A stretch of DNA of 30,538 bases from CAZXCQ01 sp964639275 (GTDB taxonomy: Bacteria; Desulfobacterota; DSM-4660; Desulfatiglandales; Desulfatiglandaceae), in NCBI GenBank assembly GCA_964639275.1, contig CAZXCQ010000038.1:1-30538 (forward strand), written 5' to 3'. The translations under genes were made by a program, and so were the position numbers. The notes below the pieces were generated by a model that was given only the letters and a program-made list of their open reading frames with translations, was not told the DNA's origin and did no database searches. This document shows positions 7,781-14,633 of this stretch, piece by piece; position 1 is the stretch's first letter; every line of letters starts with the position of its first letter.

Positions 7781-7847
7781 GCGCAACCTCCTCTTCTTTG
7801 TATCCGAGTCGGACCTCACCTTCCGCGTTTTGATCAAGGGATTTCTC

Positions 7848-8387
7848 TTAATGCCGGCCACTCCCCAGTCGTAACCCGATATCGAGAGCCTTTGTGTTTG
7901 GTTCAACGAATTTGGGGGCGACCCTTGCCTTCAAGACCTGCTTTACTGACTCCTCCCTGACAACACGGCTCAGGGCAATCAGGGCGCCAAGCATACAGAT
8001 GTTGAAAACAATTGGGCTCCCGATCTCCTCTATCACGGTGTCATACATTTCCAACTCTACCTGACGGGCGTCTACCTTGCGCTCTGTCTTGACAAATCTG
8101 CTATCGGTCAGTAGAAGCCCCCCTGGCCGGATAATCCCCGAGAATCTGTCATAGGCCTTCTGGGTCAGGCAAACCAGAATATGGGGGTTGATCACCTTGG
8201 GATAGTAAATCGGCTCTTGAGATATGATCACATCAGCACGGGTGGCACCCCCGCGGGCCTCGGGGCCATAGGTTTGCGTCTGCACCGCATTTAGCTCATC
8301 ATAGACCACCGCTGCCTCCGCAACAATGATAGAGGCCGTGATCACCCCCTGTCCTCCGGAACCACTAAAGACCATCCTGTTAACCAT
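7848..8387 (-). CDS. korC: 2-oxoacid:ferredoxin oxidoreductase, gamma subunit
   Basis: A 179-residue gamma subunit, recognised by the N-terminal FSGSGGQGVITASIIVAEAA, the YGPEARGGATRADVIIS block and CLTQKAYDRF. This subunit contributes to CoA binding in the enzyme that decarboxylates a 2-oxoacid to acyl-CoA, reducing ferredoxin. Its start overlaps the end of korB by 8 nt, implying translational coupling. ATG 8387 has GAGGTG six nt upstream; ATG 8375, just before FSGSGG, is an alternative. The substrate (2-oxoglutarate, pyruvate, branched-chain or other) cannot be read from sequence. Confidence 0.9.
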   Translation of the reverse strand: MVNRMVFSGSGGQGVITASIIVAEAAVVYDELNAVQTQTYGPEARGGATRADVIISQEPIYYPKVINPHILVCLTQKAYDRFSGIIRPGGLLLTDSRFVKTERKVDARQVELEMYDTVIEEIGSPIVFNICMLGALIALSRVVREESVKQVLKARVAPKFVEPNTKALDIGLRLGSGRH

Positions 8388-9225
8388 CCTCCTCACCTCT
8401 AAGGCGCCTCTCTCCCTGCCCATTTGTTTGTGCACCGGCTTTTTTGAGCGACGCTATATAGCTCGATATATACTCCGGGCGATCCTCCTTGACAAAAACC
8501 CCCCTTTCAATCAGGTCGGGTTGTTCCTCCTTTTTCCTGGATCCCTTGCGAGTGGTATTGTCCTTGAACCATTTCATCATCTCCACAGGATCCCCAAGCT
8601 CGTTTCTCCTGCCAAAATAGGTTGGGCACTGTGACATCACCTCCACCAGGGAAAAGCCTTTATGGTTGATTGCTTCATAAATGATCTGGATCATCTCCTT
8701 TGCATGATAGGTCGTTGTCCTGGCAACAAAGGACGCCCCCGCCCCTCTTGCCAACTCTACAATGTCAAAGGAATGGTCGATGGTGCCCACCGTGGCGGTG
8801 GTTCCTTTTTTGCCAAGGGGCGTCAAAGGAGATGTTTGGCCGCCAGTCATGCCATAAATGCTATTGTTCATGATGATGGCCGTAAGATCGATGTTGCGGC
8901 GTGCAGCATGAATCAGGTGGTTCCCGCCAATGGCCAGGGCATCTCCATCCCCCATGGGTACGATCACTTTTAAATGAGGCCTGCCCAATTTGACCCCTGT
9001 TGCAAATGCCAGGGCCCGGCCATGAAGCGTGTGCATCGTGTGAAAATCAAGATAACCAGATATACGCGAAGAGCATCCGATTCCAGAGACCAGTACCACT
9101 TCATTCTTCTCAAACCCTGATTCCTCAATGGCACGGACCAACCCCCCCATGACAATCCCGTGGCCACATCCAGCGCACCAAATCTGGGGAAAAAAGCGTT
9201 GCCGGAGATAGTCTTTGACTGGCAT
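8380..9225 (-). CDS. korB: 2-oxoacid:ferredoxin oxidoreductase, beta (thiamine diphosphate) subunit
   Basis: A 281-residue TPP-binding subunit. Cys17 and Cys20 in IWCAGCGHG, Cys51 in GIGCSSRI and a Cys in SQCPTYFGRRN would hold the [4Fe-4S] cluster found in this subunit type. The TPP motif runs from GDGD (92-95) to NN (120-121). HTLHGRALAFATGVKL is a further family block. The last 60 residues form a charged tail longer than the minimal domain. Its ATG overlaps nothing but directly abuts the TAA of korA (TAAATG), so the pair is tightly coupled. The enzyme is cytoplasmic and oxygen-sensitive in known members. Confidence 0.93.
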   Translation of the reverse strand: MPVKDYLRQRFFPQIWCAGCGHGIVMGGLVRAIEESGFEKNEVVLVSGIGCSSRISGYLDFHTMHTLHGRALAFATGVKLGRPHLKVIVPMGDGDALAIGGNHLIHAARRNIDLTAIIMNNSIYGMTGGQTSPLTPLGKKGTTATVGTIDHSFDIVELARGAGASFVARTTTYHAKEMIQIIYEAINHKGFSLVEVMSQCPTYFGRRNELGDPVEMMKWFKDNTTRKGSRKKEEQPDLIERGVFVKEDRPEYISSYIASLKKAGAQTNGQGERRLRGEEDG

Positions 9226-10374
9226 TTATACCCCCCTGCCCTGGATCATATTGAGTGCCCGCAGGATATCCGCCGGCGAGATAAAGGTGCCATCAATACG
9301 ATTGGCCAGAAAGACCTTGTCTGGTTCCAAGACCGCTTTTTTGACCTCCTGGCAGATCTGGCCCATGTTCATCTCCACCACCAGGACATGGCTTCTTCCC
9401 TCACACTTCCGCCGTACCGTCTCTCTGGGAAACGGCCACAGGCTCTGGAGTTCAAGAAGTCCTATCTTAAGGCCACGCTTCCGCCGCGCCTCCACCATAT
9501 GAAGGGCACTCCGGGTGGGACTCCCGTAAGAAATCAGCAAGATCTCAGCGTCCGTGGTATAATACTCCTTATAGCGGGCAAGGAGTTCTGCCTGGTTTTC
9601 TAGCTTGTCTACGATATGGTGTAGAAGATCATAGGCGACCTTTGGGTCACTGGACGGAAACCCCCACATATCGTGCACCAGACCGGTTACGTTGTACCGG
9701 TGGACACCTCCAAAGTCGCTCATGGGGAGCCTCCCGTCTTCGCGGGCCAGGTAAGGGTGATAATTGGTTCCCTTGGGTACGGAGGTTCGGAGCCTTTTTA
9801 CCACCTCGATCTCTCCGGGCGCCGGGATTTCCACCTTTTCGCGCATATGGGCCAGGACCTCGTCAAAGAGAAGGATAACCGGAGACCGGAAGGTCTCGGC
9901 AAGATTAAAGGCCTCCACTGTTATACGAAAGGCTTCCTGGAGATTTGATGCGGTCAGGGCAATGATGGAGTGGTCGCCATGGGTTCCCCACCTGGCCTGC
10001 ATCACATCCCCTTGGGCAACAGATGTGGGAAGCCCGGTGCTCGGCCCCCCCCGCTGGACATTGATCACCACGAGCGGGACCTCGGCCATAACCCCATAAC
10101 CAATCGCCTCCTGCATTAATGAAAACCCCGGCCCGCTGGTTGCGGTCATCACCTTAAGCCCGGTCAGGGAGGCCCCGATGATTGCACAGATGGAGGCGAT
10201 CTCGTCCTCCATCTGGATAAATCTGCCCCCCACCTGGGGGAGTCTCTCGGACATCAGTTCTGCGATCTCTGTTGATGGCGTTATTGGATACCCCGCATAA
10301 AACTGAACGCCTGCGTAGATGGCCGCCTTGGTGAAGACCTCGTTTCCCTGGATAAACACCCTCTTTCTTTCCAT
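9226..10374 (-). CDS. korA: 2-oxoacid:ferredoxin oxidoreductase, alpha subunit
   Basis: A 382-residue alpha subunit with the pyrimidine-binding domain opening QFYAGYPITPSTEIAE, then FIQMEDEIASICAIIGASL and TATSGPGFSLMQEAIGYG. The second, C-terminal domain contains ILLISYGSPTRSALHMVEA. With KorB it forms the catalytic core. The gene follows korD after 12 nt. The order D-A-B-C with four separate polypeptides matches archaeal-type KGOR/VOR rather than the single-chain pyruvate enzyme of many bacteria. Start at ATG 10374, with AAAGG just upstream. Confidence 0.93.
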   Translation of the reverse strand: MERKRVFIQGNEVFTKAAIYAGVQFYAGYPITPSTEIAELMSERLPQVGGRFIQMEDEIASICAIIGASLTGLKVMTATSGPGFSLMQEAIGYGVMAEVPLVVINVQRGGPSTGLPTSVAQGDVMQARWGTHGDHSIIALTASNLQEAFRITVEAFNLAETFRSPVILLFDEVLAHMREKVEIPAPGEIEVVKRLRTSVPKGTNYHPYLAREDGRLPMSDFGGVHRYNVTGLVHDMWGFPSSDPKVAYDLLHHIVDKLENQAELLARYKEYYTTDAEILLISYGSPTRSALHMVEARRKRGLKIGLLELQSLWPFPRETVRRKCEGRSHVLVVEMNMGQICQEVKKAVLEPDKVFLANRIDGTFISPADILRALNMIQGRGV

Positions 10375-10386
10375 AACCTTTGCCTT

Positions 10387-10578
10387 TCACTCCAATTCAA
10401 CGGCCAGATCAGGGCACCGCAATTCACAAAGTCCACAGTTAATACATCTGTCAGAATGGGCCCAGCAGGCCTTCTCCTCATCATCCAATTCCATTACTCC
10501 CTTTGGGCAGAAGGCAACACAGATCCCACAGCCCTTGCACCATTCCCTGGTGATTATTACTTGTTTTTTTTCTTCCAC
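10387..10578 (-). CDS. korD: 2x[4Fe-4S] ferredoxin-like delta subunit
   Basis: A 63-residue protein with two full cluster-binding sets, CKGCGICVAFCP and CINCGLCELRCP. This is the delta subunit or ferredoxin partner that takes electrons from the KorAB core. It is first in the korDABC group. Start is GTG 10578, with GAGGAA about 7 nt upstream. Only 17 nt separate the start from the assembly gap, so the promoter and any gene before it are hidden in missing sequence. Confidence 0.9.
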   Translation of the reverse strand: MEEKKQVIITREWCKGCGICVAFCPKGVMELDDEEKACWAHSDRCINCGLCELRCPDLAVELE

Positions 10579-10595
10579 GGCAAATTCCTCGGCCC

Positions 10596-10695
10596 NNNNN
10601 NNNNNNNNNNNNNNNNNNNNNNNNNNNNNNNNNNNNNNNNNNNNNNNNNNNNNNNNNNNNNNNNNNNNNNNNNNNNNNNNNNNNNNNNNNNNNNN
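10596..10695. other. assembly gap (100 N)
   Basis: Exactly 100 ambiguous bases, the convention for a scaffold gap of unknown length. It falls between the Mo-hydroxylase operon and korD, so genes could be missing here and cotranscription across it is unproven. Confidence 0.98.
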
Positions 10696-10730
10696 CCCGT
10701 TACCTCAAAAGAGCTTGACCCTCGGCCGAG

Positions 10731-11729
10731 CTAAGTGCCACCCTGCTCATATAGGGCCCTGAGGACTCGCTCGAGGCTTGCAGGGAGCTCGGTGATCCAC
10801 ACGCCGATGGCGTCATAAATGGCATTTATTATCGCCGGAGCCGGGCTGTTGGCCGTCATCTCTCCTATTCCCTTGGCCCCAAAGGGTCCATGGGTAGATG
10901 GGCACTCATGGATGACCGCCTCTATATCGGGGATGTCCATCGTCGTCGGTATGGCGTAGTCGCCAAGGTTTGTGGGTGCGTGATCGATGCCCGGATAATA
11001 GGGATACAACTCCTCACTCAGGGCAGCTCCAACGCCCATGGCGCCTCCCCCCTCGATCTGACCCTCGGTCAGCAAGGGATTGATGGCCCTTCCCACATCA
11101 TATGAGGCGACCAGTCTGAGGAGTTCCACCTCTCCGGTCTCCGTGTCTACCTCCACCTCTGCCAGAACCGCCCCCCAGGCCAGTGTGGAGAAGGGGTCGA
11201 TCTCTCCTGTTTCCGGATCCGGTGTGGTCTGATCCCGCATGTAATGCCCCAAACCGACCACAAGCTTACGCATACCATAGGTGGCCGCGTTGGCGACTTC
11301 ACCGATGGGAAGGAAGCGGTGGGGCGATCCCTTGACCGAGATCTTGCCATCCTCGGCCACCAGATCTGCCGGCGATGCCTCCATCATCTCGCCGGCCACT
11401 CCAAACAGGATGTCCCTTGCATTCTCCGCGGCCTGGACCGTGGCCTTGCCGTCAACATAGGTCACACGGCTTGCAAACGTCCCGAGACTCAGAGGGCAGT
11501 TGTCCGTGCTGTTATTCACCACCTTGACCTGTTCATAGTTGATACCGAGCACTTCGGCCACCATCTGGGCCAGGACGGTCTTACACCCTTCACCAATGTC
11601 ACACGCCCCGGTTGTCAACACGGCTGTGCCGTCGGGCTGGACCTTGACCTGGGCCTGGCTTGGGTCGCCCCCGCCGCTCATCCCGGTGGGATACAGACTC
11701 GCAGCGATACCAACACCTCGTTTTTTCAT
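10731..11729 (-). CDS. molybdenum hydroxylase, C-terminal half of the Mo subunit (NdhM-like)
   Basis: A 332-residue xanthine-dehydrogenase-family protein containing only the second half of a normal Mo-pterin subunit. Visible family blocks are TTGACDIGEGCKTVLAQMVAE, LGTFASRV, GQIEGGGAMGVGAALSEE and the active-site loop GPFGAKGIGE, whose Glu290 matches the essential glutamate of the family. The usual Gln of the GQG motif is Glu47 here (DIGEG). The start is ATG 11729, which shares its A with the TGA of the preceding gene (TGATG), and AAGGGGGTG lies six nt upstream. The split is therefore a coupled gene pair, not a sequencing error. Nicotinate dehydrogenase of Eubacterium barkeri has the same division (NdhL 50 kDa, NdhM 37 kDa). 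The substrate is unknown. Confidence 0.88.
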   Translation of the reverse strand: MKKRGVGIAASLYPTGMSGGGDPSQAQVKVQPDGTAVLTTGACDIGEGCKTVLAQMVAEVLGINYEQVKVVNNSTDNCPLSLGTFASRVTYVDGKATVQAAENARDILFGVAGEMMEASPADLVAEDGKISVKGSPHRFLPIGEVANAATYGMRKLVVGLGHYMRDQTTPDPETGEIDPFSTLAWGAVLAEVEVDTETGEVELLRLVASYDVGRAINPLLTEGQIEGGGAMGVGAALSEELYPYYPGIDHAPTNLGDYAIPTTMDIPDIEAVIHECPSTHGPFGAKGIGEMTANSPAPAIINAIYDAIGVWITELPASLERVLRALYEQGGT

Positions 11730-13099
11730 CAGGCCCACCCCCTTTCTCTGGAATTCATGGCCTTGAGTTTGTCGGGAAGATCAACCCCTGCTTTTTGGGC
11801 GAGCTTTTGCAACACCTCTACCATGGCCACACTGTTGATAACTCTCCGGGTGGGTGTCTGATCCCCTGACCGGTAGGCATTGACAAATCGAATTTCCCAT
11901 GGATCCATGGTCAGTTCGGCTGCGATTTTCTGGATCTGGACCTCTGTGGCAAAAACCGTTGGTGTAACACCAAATCCCCGCATGGAGCTCGCCGGCGGCT
12001 TGTTGGTATAGACACAGTACCCCGCAATGTAGACGTTCGGGATAAAGTAGGGGCCGGTAGCCAGAAACGAGCTTTTGTCGACCACATAGGGATTGAGAGA
12101 GCTGTATGCCCCTGCATCGCGGATCGATTTGATCTTGCGGACAACAATCCTTCCATCTCTCTTTATCCCGTCCTTGATCGTGATCCGCCAGGCACCCCTG
12201 AAGGTGGAATGGAGGGTCTCCTCCTCACGAGTCCAGCGCCACTTGCATGGCCGGCCTGTCCTCAAGGCCAGGAGGGCGGTGACATGATCCGCGTGGATAT
12301 CGTTTTTGGAACCAAAACCGCCGCCCACAGTACCGCCCACATAGTTTATGTCACTAAAGCCGGGATTATGCCGCCAACTACTGCGGGTCCTGGGTGCCCA
12401 CTGCTGGCATTGAACCTGATCGGGCCCCATCTTCAAGATCCCACAGAGCTGCCCGAGATGGAAATAAAGGGCCTGGCTCACCGTGTAAATGGTCAGCTTT
12501 CCACCGGCATCGGGGACCGCCAGGGAGGTCTGTGGCTCCAGTTGGGCGTGTTCAAGGGATGGGTGGAGATATTCATTTTCGACCACCACGTCGGCCTCTC
12601 TAAACCCTGCCTCTATGTCTCCAAAGATGATCTGGCGAAATGGGCGTTCACCAAACATAAATAGATTCCCCTCGGGTCGCACCCGGGGCGCATCGGGCTT
12701 CATCGCCTCCAGGGGATCAAAGACAGGTTCTTCCTCTTCGATGTCGAACCTGATCCTTTCCAGGGCCTCGAGGGCCGTATCCCCGTCAACGGCTGCAACG
12801 GCTGCGATGATCTCGCCTTTATAACGGACCGCTTTGTCCGCAATGACCGGCTGGTCCGGGACCACGCCAAAGGCATTGCAGGGGACATCTTGTGCAGTGA
12901 CGACCCCGGCCACACCCGGCATGGCTTCGGCCGCGCCGGTTTCCAGATTCTTTATCTTGCCCTTTGACACCGGACTCCGCAGGGCCTTGACGGTCAGGGT
13001 CCCGGGGACGATCACGTCATCCACAAAGCGTGTCTCACCGGTCACATGGGCCATCCCGTCATAGCGTTTGACTCTCTGTCCGACCACCTTCATTGCCAT
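11729..13099 (-). CDS. molybdenum hydroxylase, N-terminal half of the Mo subunit (NdhL-like)
   Basis: A 456-residue protein homologous to the first half of xanthine-dehydrogenase-type Mo subunits. It opens VGQRVKRYDGMAHVTGE and carries LEHAQLEPQTSLAVPD, GGTVGGGFGSKNDIHADHV and SSMRGFGVTP with conserved Arg374. It ends soon after YRSGDQTPT, where a full-length subunit would continue into the domain encoded by the next gene. Residues 230-255 (between DQVQ and YVGGTVGG) look longer than in common family members. Start is ATG 13099, with GGGGGTG 5 nt upstream; ATG 13093 is an alternative. With the FeS and FAD subunits it should make a four-chain hydroxylase that adds a water-derived oxygen to a heteroaromatic ring, aldehyde or similar carbon. 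Confidence 0.88.
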   Translation of the reverse strand: MAMKVVGQRVKRYDGMAHVTGETRFVDDVIVPGTLTVKALRSPVSKGKIKNLETGAAEAMPGVAGVVTAQDVPCNAFGVVPDQPVIADKAVRYKGEIIAAVAAVDGDTALEALERIRFDIEEEEPVFDPLEAMKPDAPRVRPEGNLFMFGERPFRQIIFGDIEAGFREADVVVENEYLHPSLEHAQLEPQTSLAVPDAGGKLTIYTVSQALYFHLGQLCGILKMGPDQVQCQQWAPRTRSSWRHNPGFSDINYVGGTVGGGFGSKNDIHADHVTALLALRTGRPCKWRWTREEETLHSTFRGAWRITIKDGIKRDGRIVVRKIKSIRDAGAYSSLNPYVVDKSSFLATGPYFIPNVYIAGYCVYTNKPPASSMRGFGVTPTVFATEVQIQKIAAELTMDPWEIRFVNAYRSGDQTPTRRVINSVAMVEVLQKLAQKAGVDLPDKLKAMNSRERGWA

Positions 13100-13120
13100 C
13101 AAATCACCCCCTTTCTATGA

Positions 13121-13597
13121 TCAGTTCTGGGCCTGGGCCATTCTTCCGGCCGCCGCCATGACCGAGTCGATGATCTTTCCATAACCGGTACAGCGGCAGA
13201 GGTTGCCTGAAAGGGCCTCTTTGACCTCTTCCCGGGTAGGCTGTGGGTTTTCGTCAAGCAACCCCTTGGCCGCAAGGATCATCCCGGGGGTACAAAAACC
13301 GCATTGGGCTCCGTAATTTTCGTGAAAGGCCTCCTGAATCGGATGCACATGGCCGGGTTTGACCAGTCCTTCAACAGTAGTAATCTCTTTTCCCTGGGCA
13401 GAGAGGGCGTTGGTGATGCATGAGCGGGCCAGCTTTCCGTCTATAAGGACCGAACAGGTCCCGCAGTCGCCGCTGTTGCAACCCACCTTTGGGCTGGTGA
13501 TAAGGAGCTTGTCGCGCAGGACCTCCAGCAAGCTGGTCTTCAGATTTACGGTCACTTCGTGCGTCAGGCCATTTACAGTAAGTTTGAGAGCGTGCAT
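13121..13597 (-). CDS. molybdenum hydroxylase, 2x[2Fe-2S] subunit (NdhS-like)
   Basis: A 158-residue iron-sulfur subunit. The plant-type cluster is held by Cys40, Cys45 and Cys48 (GCNSGDCGTC) plus Cys60. The second cluster uses Cys99 and Cys102 (QCGFCTPGM) and Cys134 and Cys136 (NLCRCTGY). It passes electrons from the Mo centre to FAD. ATG 13597 is chosen because a near-perfect AGGAGGTG precedes it by 6 nt; the GTG at 13606 lies inside that site. The gene starts 16 nt after the FAD subunit gene and ends 21 nt before the Mo-N gene, so all four are one operon. Confidence 0.95.
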   Translation of the reverse strand: MHALKLTVNGLTHEVTVNLKTSLLEVLRDKLLITSPKVGCNSGDCGTCSVLIDGKLARSCITNALSAQGKEITTVEGLVKPGHVHPIQEAFHENYGAQCGFCTPGMILAAKGLLDENPQPTREEVKEALSGNLCRCTGYGKIIDSVMAAAGRMAQAQN

Positions 13598-13613
13598 TTC
13601 TATCACCTCCTGA

Positions 13614-14462
13614 TTATGCTGAGATCCGGGTCAGAAGCTGTCTGACAACCGCCTCTGTGGCGCGACGACGATACCAGGCCGACCCCCGGACATCGTCGAT
13701 TGGGTTTGTTGCCCCGGCGGCCGCCTTGGCTGCCTGGTCTATCAGTTTTTCATCCAGGACCTTTGCCTCCAATAGCCTGGAGGCCTCGGTGGCCAGTATG
13801 GGCGTGGGCGCCACCGCCCCCAGGGCTATCCTGGCGCCCTGGCACTGGCCCCCCTTGAGGGGGCAATATATGGCCGCAGAGACAATGGAGAGGGCCTGGG
13901 CCTTTCTCTTTCCCAACTTTTTATAGGCCCATTTGGCCGCTTTGAGCTGCGCAGGAATGATCACCTCCTGGATCAATTCGGTGGGCGCGAGCAGCGTCTC
14001 CCCTGGCCCTGTGAAAAACTCGTCCGCCGCAACCAGTCGCTCTCCTTCCTTGGAGACCAGCCTGAGGCTTGCTCCAAGGGCTAAAAGGGCGGTGGCCGAG
14101 TCAGCAGCAGGAGAGGCATTTGCCAGGTTTCCGCCTATGGTGCCCACGTTGCGAATGGCTGGCGATGCAATATGGGAAACTGCTTCTGCCAGAAGAGGTG
14201 TCTTTTCTCGCACCAAATCCGACCCCATGACGTCGGTGAAAGGTGTTGCCGCTCCGATCACCAGGTTATCACCCTCGGATTTGATAAAGTTGAGCCCCGA
14301 GTCCCCGATATAGACCAGGACTTCGGGAAAAAACTGTCTCTGGTTGATCGCAACCATCAAATCCGTACCCCCGGCAAGGAGACGCGCCCTGGTGCCGTAT
14401 CGGGCCAACAAATCACACGCCTCCTGAGGAGCGGTCGCCTTAAAAAACTCTTCTTTGGCCAT
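13614..14462 (-). CDS. molybdenum hydroxylase, FAD-binding subunit (NdhF-like)
   Basis: A 282-residue medium subunit of the CO dehydrogenase/xanthine dehydrogenase family. FAD-binding motifs are LLAGGTDLMVAI near residue 30 and IRNVGTIGGNLANASPAAD near residue 105. The C-terminal CO-dehydrogenase flavoprotein domain follows, with ALGAVAPTPILATEA. It accepts electrons from the FeS subunit and hands them to NAD or ferredoxin. Start is ATG 14462, with GAGGAGG 9 nt upstream. It is the first gene of the FAD-FeS-MoN-MoC set and is preceded by a 171-bp AT-rich gap that may hold a promoter. Confidence 0.94.
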   Translation of the reverse strand: MAKEEFFKATAPQEACDLLARYGTRARLLAGGTDLMVAINQRQFFPEVLVYIGDSGLNFIKSEGDNLVIGAATPFTDVMGSDLVREKTPLLAEAVSHIASPAIRNVGTIGGNLANASPAADSATALLALGASLRLVSKEGERLVAADEFFTGPGETLLAPTELIQEVIIPAQLKAAKWAYKKLGKRKAQALSIVSAAIYCPLKGGQCQGARIALGAVAPTPILATEASRLLEAKVLDEKLIDQAAKAAAGATNPIDDVRGSAWYRRRATEAVVRQLLTRISA

Positions 14463-14633
14463 GAGCCTGTACCTCCTCTTTTGACTGTGGTGCTTTTGCT
14501 GTTACTGAAATTTTAATATTTTAACATATATGTCCCCTTTTGCCTAATCATCCAGATCCGGCCCAGTAATTCCAATTAATGACCAAAACAGAGGCCATTG
14601 AATAAACACAAAACGCTTCGTTACTGTAGAGGC
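14463..14633 (-). promoter_or_regulatory. AT-rich intergenic region, possible promoter of the Mo-hydroxylase operon
   Basis: A 171-bp gap between the IlvD/Edd gene and the FAD subunit gene, the largest internal gap in the minus-strand run between 21471 and the assembly gap. It has a strongly AT-rich core (14510-14530) with near-palindromic TTAAAATATTAAAATT read on the minus strand. I cannot assign exact -35/-10 boxes or a regulator site. Confidence 0.35.

Noticed and set aside
11729..11738. Sequencing frameshift splitting one Mo subunit gene
   Set aside because: The junction has a TGATG overlap, a well-spaced ribosome-binding site and the same split as nicotinate dehydrogenase, so two genes are the better reading.
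10731..14462. Complete nicotinate fermentation cluster
   Set aside because: Only the dehydrogenase-like genes match. No 6-hydroxynicotinate reductase, enamidase, methyleneglutarate mutase or dimethylmalate genes are visible.
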